Source: Blastomyces gilchristii SLH14081
Taxonomy: Eukaryota > Ascomycota > Eurotiomycetes > Onygenales > Ajellomycetaceae
Direction of reading: 5' to 3'
Assembly: GCF_000003855.2 (NCBI RefSeq)
Contig: NW_003101659.1
Coordinates: 585,475 to 649,474 of the forward strand
DNA length: 64,000 bases
The notes beneath the pieces were generated by a model. That model saw nothing but the letters and a program-made list of their open reading frames with translations. It had not been told where the DNA came from and searched no databases. A program made the translations under genes and the position numbers. Below, piece after piece: positions 22,603 to 34,389 of this stretch. Positions within the stretch are counted from its first letter, which is position 1; each line of letters opens with the position of its first letter.

Positions 22603-25175
22603 TTTTAATTCCTGTGTTTTCCTGAGTAGGTCCATGTGGGAAGTTGAGGTCCAGAGTGTGAGTGGGGGGAGAGGAGAAGAGAAGAAGAGTTTTGCTTCCG
22701 ACATCTCATATTTATTTACTATAACTCTCGAGCTTATTGATTCTGTCATTGTTCACTTTTCCACGAATTGTAATTAACTTGGCGCATCAATGAATCAAAG
22801 AGCAACGGAATGAATGTAATGTGGCACATGGAATATTTTTCGACTACATTTATCTAGAACAAAATAAAGAAAGATGGAACCAACCAGAATGTACTACGTA
22901 GGCAGAACAAATTCCATCCTTCGAGAATACCGCCTAGCCAACAACCAGAAGCCCGCTAGAAGCTGAAAACTCGCAGAACAGAAGAGAAGATCCAACCAAC
23001 CAACCTCATCACTCGCAGCAGGGTGCTGTACTCCGTATATAATGCGCTGTTCATGGCCTCCTCCCCCCCAACAATCGCCACCTTGGGAAGTTGCCACAGT
23101 GATCGTCCCGGCTCTGGCCTTTGGGATCGCCCACTTCCTCGCCTAGAATACCATGGCAATGGTCAAAGGAGTGCTAGAACCGACTTTTTACTGGCAAAGA
23201 AGGAGTTTAGCTCTTTGTAGTTGAGGTGTGTACGGAGTAGAGGGATATTCATGCGTCTTTTTGCCGACCGATTTATTTATTGGTCTTGGGCAAGAAGATC
23301 CGAGGATTGCGATTGGATTTCCCCCTGTCCGCCCCCCCCCGGTCGCGAATTCTTGCTGATTCTGCTAGTAGTAAGTATGGGAGGTTTGGGAGTTTAAAGT
23401 GTTTCGATTTCTGTGTGGCGGCCCGCGGATTCCGATCGATTGTAGGTCCCAAGAGGAAGTAATCTGTATTTGATTGATTAATGGTGTATTATTATAGGGT
23501 ATTTAAATAGATCTTGGTATAAATACCCCCATCTGTGTCAGTGTCAGTGTCGAGGAACAGGACTGTCTATACGGAGTACTATATATTGGTAGTTAGATAT
23601 TTAGTTTAAATATCCTAGACTCGCCGCTATGGATATTTTAGTTGCTAAAGACAACAGTTATTCATTTCGGCTGAAGTTGACTTGACGACCGCGACAACAA
23701 CGGAACCTCCTGTAGACACATTAATAATTGCCGCTCCAATTCCTCCCTCTCCATGACAATTCTATTCTAAACAACCGCCTCTTCCAGCGAGCTGACCCCG
23801 ACCCTCTCATCATATCATCTAGGGAAGAAGAATAACTACAGAACAAAATCCACTTCGCCTCCCCCCTCAAACGCTAAATCCCCAGACTAGACTCCTACGT
23901 ACGTCACGCTGAGCCCAACCGAACCTCCCGTCGTCCTCACCTCTTCTACTTCGCAATCAGCCAAAAAAGAGTCACCGTCTTATCCTCGTTCCCCATGTTA
24001 TCTAGCCCCTGAGCTCCTGTTGCGGACAACGGAAGGAAAGGGAAAAAATACTATCACCCGCTTACATACCACTATATATCCTCTCTCCTCCGCGCCCCGG
24101 AACAGACCCCCCTGCTCCGCTCAATCACACCCCCCTCGAGGAGCAACCAACTGCTGCAACTGTCTTTAAGAAACCTTAAAATAAATCCCGCATGCGGGGA
24201 AAATACTGCAACCGGAAAACGCGCGACAAAGCCAAGACGAGACGAGACGAGTTACCGGCTAACTTTCGATCTCGTTCTGTTTTACTCTCCGGAGTTCCAA
24301 TATAAACAAACTAACCATTGTTGATAACTAAAATAAAGAATCTCTCCAGAAGGGAGAACAACAGCGCAGGAAAGAGCCCCCTAGCGCGTGACCCGCATGC
24401 CTCGCAAGGCGGGTTGAGGACAGGAACAGGAAGGATATCGTGATATACAAACAATAAACACCCAAGGGGGGGGGTTGCGAGTGAGGGATAGAAACGTCCT
24501 TGTAAGATTCCTCCTGCGCTGACAGGTGGGATATGATATTGGGCAAAACAGAGGAGGGTGGATTCGTGTTCTCGCCTCCAGGAGTTACTCATTGGGATAT
24601 CAGGAGAGAGCCAAAAACGCTGGAACGGGCTTCCATTGCCCATTCGATTCCTTTTTTCTTTTTTAAAATCCCGCACTATGCGCAGTGGACGGTGACTGAA
24701 TCGTCAGAAAGGAAAAGAGAAAGACGAGAAAAGGAAACCACGAGAAACAGAGGCTTGATGCTTATGTGATCTGTCCGAGTTGGTCGAGCTCACGGCAAAC
24801 ACTCCCCAACCCGCACCCCGCCGCGCGCAATGCATCGTAATGGCGGTCAGGGGCGGAGAGCGAGACGGGATCAGAGTTCGGAGGCACAGCGGAAGAGTTC
24901 GTTTCATGTTATTGTGCTGGTGAGTTAGCCTGGTTTTTTTTATTTATTTTGTTCTATTCTATTTACTTACTTTATTTTACTTTACTTTATTTTATTTTGT
25001 CTTTTGTCTTTTGTCTGGTCTGCGCGGAGACAATAATGCACTCTGGTGAATTTGTTTTGATATTTCTTCGTAAGGAAAACCACCCTTTATCAATTCCAGT
25101 TTCAACTGTTGAACTTACTGCTGTTCGTTCACCCTCTCACACCTCCTATTCTGTTTTTCTCTTACCTGGCTGAGT

Positions 25176-26961
25176 ATGTGGTTTATCTTCATTCCCCTTC
25201 AATTAGTTTTCTTTGGCCGATACATATTACATAGAACGACACTGATTGTATCCCGGCATGTAGGGTTCCTCAGGCGGGCCACGAGAAGACATTGTTTCAG
25301 CACTACTAGTTCGTTCGACAGCTACAAACTGGTCGGCAGGCTCTGTTATAGCCATAGATGCAGGAACGCTTTTAGGAGGAATCATTCGAGCTCTAGAGAA
25401 TTCCAGCTCCGCCAAAGATGAGAAATCGACAGATGTTAAATTACGCATGACTGAGGGACCTTTTGCAGGGCTTGAACTTCCAAATACTACCACCGGAGCC
25501 AATGCAGCCTATATCTTCCGCGAAATCATTTCATCCGTATTTATCACGCATCCTCATCTGGACCATCTCGCCGGTCTAGCCATGAATACCCCATTGGTGG
25601 AAGCCCAGTCAAATCCCAAAATTGTCGCTGCCCTCCCGCCAACTATTGCTGCGATCAAGAATCACATTTTTAATGACATTACGTGGCCGAACCTGTCTGA
25701 TGAAGATGGTGGGGCCGGTCTGATCACTTACCATCGGCTAGTTGATGGAGGGAATCCCAGACTGGGTCGTGCGGAGGGTCGTGGCTATATTAGGGCATGC
25801 GAGGGGATACTTGCTAAGTGTTTAAGTGTTAGCCATGGACGTTGTGCGCAGCGGTATCATCCAGAAACAAGCCAATATCATCGAGCTGAAAGTACAGTAT
25901 TCACTACGGAGTCTGGATGCCTTCCTTCAAGGAGAGTCTCGATAGACACGCAGGATCTGGCGTAAGTTTTCCAGTCTCATTCGGGCCGGAGTAAAAGGAC
26001 ATGACAACATGCTAAAATAAAATCATCTCTTTCTAGTCGATCATACACTCCCAATCATCAAGCGCCGTGTGCGGTTAGCTCTAGCGGTAAAGCCAGCTCT
26101 CTGGCAAGCGTAGAAAGCTCAGCCTTCTTCCTCCGCGACGACTATTCGGGAGCAGAAATCATCGTCTTCGGCGACATTGAACCGGACAGCATATCCCTCG
26201 ATCCCCGAAATGAGAAAGTATGGGAAATCGCCGCCCCCAAGGTCGCCAACGGCTCCCTCCGCGCCATCTTCATCGAATGCTCCTACATGGACTGCGTCGA
26301 AGACAGTTCTCTATACGGTCATCTATGCCCACGCCATCTCATCGCTGAACTCCAAGTCCTCGCTGCCAAAGTATCGAGAGCCACAGACCCCGAATTCAGC
26401 GACACGGCTTCACGAAAGCGCAAGCACGCTACCGCCTCCGACCCGATATTGAATGAACCTACCAGCCCTAAAAGCACCCCGCCCCGATCACAAAGTCGAC
26501 GGACAAGCTCCTCATCCCGCTCTAAGTGGCGAACCACTCGCTTTTCCGGCTCCCGTCATCATGCACCCGCTGAAGCAGTGAAACCAGACGATGCACAGCC
26601 TACCACACCACCCGGATCCGGCACCCCGATGGGCGACGACGACGACGATGATGACCACGATGACCATGCTTACGACGAGAATGGCTATGATGCTAATGAT
26701 GAAGTTGGCGTAGAGAAGAGCAGAGATACGCCAGAGATAAGCTCACACCACAAACCTGCGAAGCGCACGAGATCCGCCATGGACAGAGGTCGGAAACCGC
26801 TAGCCGGGCTGCGGGTTTATATCATCCATGTTAAGGATTCGCTTACTGATGGTCTATCGCCGCGGGAGGTGATACTGGATGAGCTGCGGGCGCATAATGA
26901 GGATGCCGCGTTGGGTTGTGAGTTTTATGCGCCGTTGTCTGGGGAGGAGGTTTTTATTTGA
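25176..26961 (+). CDS. pde1: class II (low-affinity) cAMP phosphodiesterase
   Basis: Hydrolyses 3',5'-cAMP to 5'-AMP in the cytosol, damping PKA signalling; Saccharomyces Pde1 family (PF02112). Modelled exons 25176-25205, 25264-25961 and 26037-26961 sum to 1,653 nt (550 aa). The family core is clear: GSSGGPRED, VIAIDAGTLLGGI, the metal motif THPHLDHLAG (H-x-H-x-D-H, about residues 106-111), FGDIEPDSIS, AIFIECSYMD and HLCPRHLIAEL. A Ser/Arg-rich and Asp-rich insert (DDDDDDDHDDHAYDENGYD) precedes the conserved end (GLRVYIIHVKDSLTDG, then LGCEFYAPLSGEEVFI). The 5' end is uncertain. Genomic text encodes LQLVFFG just before the intron, but the base after TTT is GG rather than GT. The only usable GT is nine bases upstream of that point and would drop V-F-F. 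The second intron (GTAAGT) is clear. Confidence 0.88.
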
Positions 26962-27210
26962 TTTTCTTTTGGGGGTCATTTTAGGTTGTTTGAATTTTTT
27001 GGTGACTGTTTTGGGGGTTCTTTTCAGGGGTTCGTTTTTTTCCGTCCCTTTTATGTCCTTTGTTTGAAAAAGAGACAAAGACCTGCGCTCGGTTTATAAA
27101 ATTTGAGGGAGAATTGGATGGACTATTTGGGTTACGTTTTGATTCTACATGCAAACAATCCTTTTGTTGTCAGTTGACTTGGATATATCCCCAGCAGCGC
27201 ATGGGTCGTT

Positions 27211-27260
27211 CTTTTTCTTTTTCTTTTTCTTTTTCTTTTTCTTTTTTTTCTTTTTTTTTC
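27211..27260. repeat. CTTTTT microsatellite
   Basis: Consecutive CTTTTT units degrading into longer T runs at the 3' end. Confidence 0.95.
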
Positions 27261-27778
27261 CTTATGCCTTTTCTTCCCTCTAGTTTCAGGGGAACAGGAA
27301 ACTCTCGGATTTTGATGTTCCTTTATGGTGTTGGCTAATGTGTCTCCGATTTTAACGCCCAGGATATGAAATGGATATTTTTCTTGTTTGTTTCTATTTT
27401 CTTAGAGAGGGTCAAACTTTGGGTTCCCCTGTGGGCTAACCACCGATATGGACTCTGTGTATTTGATGATCACAGGCTTTCTTGCCCGGGGGCTCCTTTT
27501 TATACTTGCTTTCTCCATTATTCTTTTTGATAACGTCGGCCCATTGGTGCGAATCGGGATAGCACTTTTTGGCAGTTAGTTGTTCCCTTTTTGGGACATT
27601 TCCCGCCCTATCTGTATTTTTAGAGTGCCTGCATACTCATCCCCCAAATTTCATCTCATGGGAACTAAGCAAAATGGGAAAGGAAAGCAATTGCTATTAA
27701 CATACTATTTAACTTTGGGTTTATTACTGTACATTTAAAACTGGGCGACGACCATATCTATACAATCCCCCTTGAATA

Positions 27779-27782
<4 letters not shown>

Positions 27783-27810
<28 letters not shown>

Positions 27811-27811
27811 C
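27783..27811. repeat. (AC)n microsatellite
   Basis: About 14 AC units, preceded by ATAC and followed by CCCGTC. It lies in the 3' flank of the amidase gene. Confidence 0.97.
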
Positions 27812-27848
27812 CCGTCAGCCAAACTCCACGTAGCAACACGAAGGATAG

Positions 27849-29997
27849 CTAAGACCATAGCGAATTAAGAGCAGGCGAAGCGGCCTCCTGTCCCCCAGAG
27901 CCACGAGCGACCTCAATGACATCAACCCACTTCCCACCTTTCTCAACATCCGGAACCTTTACAACACCCTTGCTTCCAGCCGCCGTCTCAGCAGCAGCAG
28001 CAGCAGCAGCAGCAGCGTCGCCACCACCCTCAGGACTCAACACAGACATTCCCTCCCCATCCCTCGCCCACTCAATCAGCATCTCCTCACTCCCCCACTC
28101 GCCCATCCCCATAAGACCCACAGGAACACCGGGTCCCTCAACCAGGCCCATGGGCCTCGAAAGAGCCGGACAGCCCGTAAAGTTCGCGAGGAACACATAC
28201 TCCATCGCGCGCAGGCTGGAGTTCTCATCGCTAACGCCCGACACGAGGTCCGCGTCGCCCTTGGATATTTTCCAGCCGGGCATCGGGGTCGTGGGCGTCG
28301 CGATGATCAGGCCCGGGTGTTTCTGGTACAGATGCGCGAGGTGGGACATGAGGAGGTTGCGCATGCGTTGGGCGGCGAGGAAGTCGCGGGCGGCCGCCTG
28401 GTTGCTGCCGATGGAGACGAGGACTTTGTTCTGGGGGGTTAGTTGGCGGATTTGCTCGGGGGTGATTGTTGAGGAGATCTCGGCGAGGATGGTGAGGGCG
28501 TGGGCTTTTTGGCCTTCGGGGAGGAAGGGGATGGAGATGTCGAGGACAGTGTAGTTTTGGTGGTCGCGGTAGTAGTCGATGGCGTTGTTGAAGAGGCTGA
28601 GGACGGCTGGGTCGGCGCGGTTGACCCAGTCGCGGAAAATGCCGATTACCTTGGGCCGGGAGGCTAGGGTGTCGCTGGATGGGATGGTGGAGAGGGGATC
28701 TGGGAAGGAGGAAGATGGCATTGATTCCGGATCGGGGCTAGCCATGATTCGGTACGATAATGCTAAGTCGTCGAGGCTGGAGGTCATCGTTCCGAAAACG
28801 CCGGTGGTCGTGGCTATTCCACAGGTCGGGTGTCCAGAGACTCGGCCATGGGAGGTTTTAATGCCATAGATGCCGCAGAAGCCAGCCGGGACACGGACTG
28901 AGCCACCACCGTCGGCTCCCAGGGCAATGGGTACCAGGCCAGCGCCAACAACATATCCAGAGCCTCCTGAAGAGCCGCCGGTATAGTAGTCTTTGTTGTG
29001 GGGATTTCTCGGGGTCCCTGTAAAGGGATTGTTGTTCGTGGTGCCTAGAAAAGAATTAATCAGTCAGTTTCGGGATTGGTAGGAAAGCGGTCAAACTGCG
29101 ATATCACAGATAAATCTAGCAAAATTAAGAATTGGAAATATAAGGGGAAATGTATATCTTACCAAGACCCAATTCATGCATGCTAGTCTTCCCGACAACA
29201 ATTGCCCCGGCCTCCTCCCACTTCTTAACACACCACGCCGTCCGGTTCGTCTTCCCCGTGAAATCTAACCGACTCCCTAACGTCCGCTTGTAGCCCTCGA
29301 GGTCTACTTCATCCTTAACTGCGACAGGCACCCCATCCAAGGGACCTAACGGCTTCCCAGTCTTGTACCTCTCCGTCGAGGCTGCAGCCGCAGCACGGAT
29401 GATATCAATCTTAGACTCAAGGAAGGCAAGAGAATGCTCGCCGGGCGGGTTCACATCACGGCGAATGAGAGGAAAAAGCGCTTCCACGACCGCCGTGGGT
29501 GTCAGGTCGCCGGACAGATACAGCGCATGGTAGTCGGCTGAGGTGTAGTAGCCCTGGCCATCTCGCTTCTGGGTTGGCAGGGGAAGGCTCGATTGATGGG
29601 CTGTAGAAGAATCCGCGATAGGGGTGACGGTAGGGTCATATCGGGGTGGATAGTCTTTCAGGGCGGGGAGTTCGCGCACGACGTTGAAACCTGCATTGCG
29701 CCAGAGATAAGCTTGGAGGGCATTTGAGGAGCAGACCCTATCCAAGGAAAAATGAACTTTAGAATTAGCTTTATTTTTTTTATTTTTTTTTATTTTTTTT
29801 AAGAACACGAGAGGAAAAGGGGAGATAGGCATAATTATTAGAGAGTCGGGAATTACTAACAATGAGGCGCCTAGCTCCAGCAAGCGGCCCCGGAGTATGG
29901 GGTTCGACGCCGGGGGATACTTCAAGGGGACGTCGGGCCCTTCGCGGGGAATGGGGTAATCGTGGAATCGATGGGATGTTTCCGATGTTCCAGCCAT
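27849..29997 (-). CDS. amidase-signature family amidase
   Basis: Amide hydrolase of the amidase-signature family (PF01425); its substrate is unknown. Exons 29861-29997, 29163-29737 and 27849-29044 sum to 1,908 nt (635 aa). The Ser-cisSer-Lys triad is visible: K187 in PVAVKDE, the Gly/Ser loop GGSSGGSG at about 260-267, and the nucleophile S286 in GADGGGSVRVP. These are followed by GFCGIYGIKTSHGRVS and the C-terminal amidase region (GLIIATPTTPMPGW; FLANFTGCPALSRPMG). An N-terminal extension of about 110 residues with no signal peptide is typical of the fungal cytosolic branch. Near the C-terminus a run of nine Ala (encoded by a GCT/GCA-type triplet array, 27990-28016) interrupts an otherwise ordinary linker. 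Both introns are GT-AG (GTTAGT, GTAAGA) and keep frame. Confidence 0.93.
27990..28016. repeat. in-frame triplet repeat (polyalanine)
   Basis: A CAG/GCA array on the + strand, read on the minus strand as alanine codons inside the amidase C-terminal linker. Triplet periodicity keeps the frame open. Confidence 0.95.
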
Positions 29998-30469
29998 GTT
30001 TGTAGAGCTATTTAGTAACTATGTTTCTCTGCCTAGTGAGTGGGTGAGGAGGGACTAGTAGTACTGTACGGAGTACGGAGTAACTACTGGAAAATGTGTC
30101 TCCCGTCGGCCGTTGCTCTTATATACGCAATAATAGATGTTGTTCTGTGGTTGGTTCTGCCGAGGTTCCCCTGAAGCGGGCCAGACCAGGCTAGTTGAAA
30201 GACGCTGATTGGTTGATAATAAGCTCAAGGGATGCGCCGCCGCCACCTAGTATGATGGCATAAAATGCGATGAGGCAACTGACGTTCACTACTTTTTGTT
30301 TATGGAGTGGGGAAATAAATATAGGGCATTGCTCGTAAATAGTGGTTTGTAGAGTAGACGTTAGAGATAATTGACGGCTTGAACGATAACAAACCAAATA
30401 ATTATGATAACCTATATCGCGTATTATACAATTGAAATAAACCGACTATCCCAAAATTATTACTCTGCT
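29998..30469. other. amidase promoter / GWT1 3' region
   Basis: A tandem pair of TACGGAGTA words overlapping by two bases (30067-30075 and 30074-30082) lies 70-85 bases upstream of the amidase ATG. No gene is present. Confidence 0.5.
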
Positions 30470-32081
30470 TCATAATTTCAACTTCAAATTCCATTCGTCC
30501 ATGGCCAGCGCCGCGCCCGTTAAGACAATAGCATATCCAACCAATACAGCCATTGCAGTACTCTTGTCCGCATCCAAAGTATTCATCCCCATATTAACCG
30601 CGCCAGTAAGGAGATTTGCAATCAAGAAAATCGCTAAACCATTGCCGTTGAACGCACGCATGATCCTGCTTGTCGCAAACCGACTTCGCTCCTCCTCGCT
30701 CGCCTTGTCAGTCGCCTTGTACACTGACGGGAAGAATAACGTCTCAACAAGGCAGAAAAGGAAGAGCTGCGAGTTGTTGAATGCCGCTACCCAAAAGACA
30801 TATGGTAAATTTGCCAGCCGACGCGAAACGGGTATGCCTCCGCCATACCCAAACATGTGGAGGGAATTGAAGGAGAATAATGCAGTCCAGATAATGGACC
30901 AGATTGCCTGGCGGATAAGTAGGGACTTTCGTGCTTGGTAAGGCGTCTTGGAGGGGGAGGAGGAGGTTTCTCGGGGCATGACTCTTAAACCCGTAGCGCG
31001 TCCGGCGAGGAAGATTGCTAGGTAACCCAAAAGTGAAAATACCCCCTCGCGGTTCTTCGAAAGAAGAGACGGACCTCGAGGCGATACTAGAATGTACTTT
31101 TTTAGATCCGTCGACTCGAGCGTAACTTGATATGCAATGGCAACCAGTATAGATAGCGCCTCGTAGGACGGAATAATTGCCGTTAACGAATGGAAAATCT
31201 CCACGAAGGGACCCAAGAACGCCAGCGTGAAGAAAAAATTCCAATGAACGCCATATTCCGTCACATGTTCTGCATAATCTAGCCCCTTTACGCTGTAGAG
31301 TCGGATCATGCCAAGGACAAAGAGCGGGATAGTGTGGCGGGCCGAACCGAGGAGCCTTTTGGGCAGTGATCCACTACTGCACGAGGATGCACTCTGGCTC
31401 TTGAGGATGGACCGAGTCGATACCACACCCCCGGAGAAGACAAACGATCCAACACCCAGGTCCATAAGCGAGGTGCCCCAGTTTTCTACTTTGGCAAATC
31501 GCCGGGGGAAGATGCCGAAGTCGACAGCAAGGATGGCCATGCATGTTGCTATCATCATGGCGCCGCGGTATGTGGTGAGGAACGGGCGGATTGGAACGGG
31601 ATCTAGTGTATTTGAAGCCGTTTTCGGATCTTTCCCAGCATTTTCTGAAGGCTTTAAGGATGTAGGTGGGGGTTTGGCTTTTTGCGCCGGTTGGCTTCGT
31701 TTTGGGCCCAAGAGTAATAAAATCGCGGGTGAGATGAGGAGGACGTTGAGGATGAGGGGATTGGACGAATAAAGAGTTGAGGCAAAGAGGATTGCCGCGA
31801 CATTGAGGAGGAAGTCCACGATTAATGATGCGGGTAAATAGGGGGTGAAGAAAGACTTGCGGGATTGGAGAGAGGACCAGAGGAGTACTGCGGCCTAGGT
31901 AAGAACGGTTGAATGTTAGCTCTTCAATTTTGGATAGTCAAGAGCAAAATCTCATTCACAATCTCTAGCTTACCGGTGCAACGAGCGTTACGGCATTAAT
32001 CTCTAATATACTGCCGCCGGATAGGTTAGACACGAAGGCCTCCTTTCGGTCCTTGTAGGACTGTGGTGGTGCCTGCGGCAT
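30470..32081 (-). CDS. gwt1: Gwt1, GPI-anchor inositol acyltransferase
   Basis: ER multi-pass enzyme that transfers an acyl chain to the inositol of GlcN-PI, an early step of GPI anchor assembly; it is the known target of the antifungal manogepix class. Exons 31974-32081 and 30470-31894 sum to 1,533 nt (510 aa), the expected size (PF06423). Recognisable blocks are YKDRKEAFVSNLSGGSILEI near the N-terminus, RPFLTTYRGAMMIATCMAIL, DFGIFPRRFAKVENWGTSLM, DLGVGSFVFSGG, YGVHWNFFFTLAFLG and NGNGLAIFLIANLLTGAVNM at the end. At least ten hydrophobic segments alternate with short loops. A Ser/Lys/Pro-rich loop lies between the second and third blocks. The single 79-nt intron (GTAAGC donor, CCTAG acceptor) is phase 0. 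The start ATG (MPQAPPQSYKDRK) matches family N-termini. It is head-to-head with the cupin gene across about 730 bases. Confidence 0.96.
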
Positions 32082-32810
32082 TGTTGTCCCCTCGTTGGAA
32101 TGTGAATCACCTTGTCGGTGTCATGTGTAATCAAAATTGAAATGGCATTGTATAGCTTGTGGCACACAGCTCACAGTTATATAGAGCGCTTGCGGTAGAA
32201 GGACATGTATGCTGTTGTCAGAAAATGCCACGTTATCGTTGTTGATATCTATAAAAGGACACGATGTTGAAAACGCGCGGATAACTTTTTTTTGGCGCTG
32301 ACATCAATGCCAAGACATCGCGGCTAAACATCTAATAACAAGGGGGTTTTCAAGAATAACTTTACATTAGGTTACTTTTTGCAAATTTCTTGCCTGTGCT
32401 CTAGATTGGGATATATATATAACCCGACCGCGGTGCAAGGACAGCTTCAGCAAAATTTGTACTATACATACATACAAATCCCCATCTCAGAAGATATATG
32501 GCGATGTAGACGGCCGGCGAGTTCCTGAAGCTGTCCAAACTGGCCGCGAATGCCAGTTCGCTTCGTCGCTCTGTGGGCAGTGATTTGCTAGTCGAGGGAT
32601 GATCTCAATAATCCTTGACAATAATGAGTCTGAGGGGGAGAGGGGTAGCGTGCCTGCATTCAGATATCTACCCGATATCCCCAACTCTTATAAGGAGCTA
32701 CCTCGAACCCTTTATAAACCCTTTATACCCTTCTTTCCACTACCAGATGAACAAAAAGGAAACGTCCAGTTAAAAGCGAGAAAAGGTGTGAAGAAAATAA
32801 ACCCAGCGAA
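32082..32810. promoter_or_regulatory. divergent promoter region, GWT1 / cupin gene
   Basis: 729 bases between the two start codons. A TATAAA at 32713-32718, about 95 bases before the cupin ATG and in a repeated TTTATA-type context, is a plausible TATA element. On the GWT1 side there is a TATATATATAA stretch near 32410. No other sites are recognised with confidence. Confidence 0.4.
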
Positions 32811-33373
32811 ATGCCTGAACAATCTCCTCAACGTTTCATAACCACACATGATGCCTCAGGTGCCTCAGTCTTCGATGCTTCCATCCCCACCACTGTCCCG
32901 GATGCGGAATACCCAGGCGGTCTGAGCATTTTCAAGCCCAATATGCAACCGAAGGCTTTCCCACATCCCTCTGCGCAAACACCGATCTCCAAATCTACAG
33001 CAACCGCCTCGCCAACCCAGGAGGGATCGTTATTAACAACGGTACGGTCATGCGAACCATAGTTACCAAACCGGGCGCGCAGTCTCACATGCATCGTACA
33101 TTGAACGTTGATACCGGAATGGTAATTGAGGGGAGCCTTGAACTATTGCTAGACTCGGGCGAGTCCAGGGTCTTGAGAAAGGGGGATGTCTTGGTGCAGA
33201 GGGCGACGATGCATAGGTTGAAGAACATGAGCTCGACGGAACCCGTTACCATGGTGGTTTTTATCCAGCCATGCGCCCTGTTGGAAGCAAGGGATCTCAC
33301 GGCTGCATCGTCGATGTCGTCAATGGCTTCTGCAGCAGCCGCTGACAAGGCTGGGGCTCCGAAGAAAGCTTGA
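32811..33373 (+). pseudogene. cupin-2 domain protein, frame broken
   Basis: Small cupin-fold protein; its biochemical role is unknown. Reading starts at ATG 32811 (MPEQSPQRFITTHDASGASV, then FDASIPTTVP, EYPGGLSI). It then leaves frame: the continuation expected of this family lies one frame away from about 32930 (QYATEGFPTSLCANTDLQIY, NRLANPGGIVINNGTVMRTI). From there it is intact to the stop, including the cupin strands HMHRTLNVDTGMVIEGSLEL and RVLRKGDVLVQRATMHRLKN. A single missing base in the short run GCATTTTCAAG (32926-32936) would explain the break. Alternatively, a 77-nt GT-AG segment (32860-32936) can be removed in frame to give 161 aa, but this deletes about 25 conserved-looking residues. 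I cannot tell decay, sequencing error and unusual splicing apart, so 'pseudogene' is provisional. The histidines of the first cupin motif (SHMHR) are present. Confidence 0.7.
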
Positions 33374-34389
33374 AGTTGTGATAAAGGTGGGAAATGCTCT
33401 GTTGATCTGGTGGTTTGGTTGATTTGGGCCTTTTCTTTGAGACAGAAAGGGTAAGGCCTGAAGCTGTTCGCCCATGACACCTTTAACCTTCACTGGAGAC
33501 TTCTATGGTTGAGCTGTTCTTGGTGCGCGCGCGTGTTTATCACAAGGACGGTTGCTTTGTGAAAATAAATATAATTGAGGTAAGTTCGTTTGGTTTTATA
33601 TATTGCTATTTTCTACCTTCTCTCTCTTTCTAACGTCATTAGGATCTCCTATAAAAATTTGAAAGGAGTGATCCATGGATGCGGCTATCAATATAAAGTT
33701 TCCCCCGGCCCCTTTTCCCCGATCCACTATTCCTTCGTATCCTATGACCAGATGAGCTAATGCATCACGCACCAGAATGCGGGTCAACGAAACACCCGTT
33801 AGGAGTCCATAATGTGTTCCTGGACCCCAATAGAGCCGAGAAACTTTTAAAAGTAATATAATGTGATGAGCATCGCGATCGAAGCAGAAGAAAACTCGCC
33901 GGGTTTAGGATGCCACGCGGAAAGAGCAGCAGGATGATGGGAGAGGGACTCCAAATCATATTTCATTCACGCTGTGTCCCTGGAGATGTAAAAATATACG
34001 TGGAAAAGGAGAGAAATAAATTATAAGTCACCGAAAAGGGGTTGGGTGGTTGCTACCGTTTTTGATAACAGTCCTACCGGGCACTTGTTGCATATAGATT
34101 GATATAGATACCTGTTTACGCATATATTCGCTGATAGCCTGGAAATAATTTGGCAAGGGAAGCTTTTTGTTTTGATCCCATCGTCCCGGAGATGAAAATT
34201 TAAAATGTTTTGTTTTCTTGTCTCTTCTACCACAGACGTATTTACACACATATAATCTGTATATATATTTACAAACATGAAACCTCCATCCAAATGGCGC
34301 CCTATTGCGTTCTTCAATTTTTTAATTTTTAATTTTTAATTTTTTTTCCCTTTGTCTCTTGTCTTTTTTTTTTCTCATGCGTTAATTAT
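33374..34389. other. intergenic, convergent 3' regions
   Basis: Lies between the cupin stop and the acyl-CoA dehydrogenase stop. It holds an AATTTTTAATTTTTAATTTTT-like stretch near 34315-34345 and T tracts near 34365. No gene seen. Confidence 0.5.

Larger units (their letters stand above)
21751..25175. other. long intergenic region rich in T tracts
   Basis: About 3.4 kb with no supported gene. It holds a 38-nt T run (22250-22287), a compound TTTTTTC/TTTTTCA array (22470-22602), three copies of the TACGGAGTA word (23029, 23231, 23570), a G run near 24467-24475, and a T/TTTA-rich stretch near 24930-25015. Short frames here are low-complexity artefacts. Confidence 0.5.
26962..27848. other. intergenic, convergent 3' regions with microsatellites
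   Basis: Holds the 3' ends of the phosphodiesterase (+) and the amidase (-). Contains a CTTTTT array (27211-27260) and an AC repeat (27783-27811) only about 40 bases from the amidase stop. No gene seen. Confidence 0.55.

Noticed and set aside
26060..26105. tRNA A-box-like TTAGCTCTAGCGGTAAAG
   Set aside because: Lies in the phosphodiesterase coding exon; no B box follows.
27916..28554. 212-codon plus-strand ORF opposite the amidase
   Set aside because: Fully antisense to well-supported amidase exon 3; Ser/Pro/Ala-rich translation is what reverse-frame reading of that exon gives.
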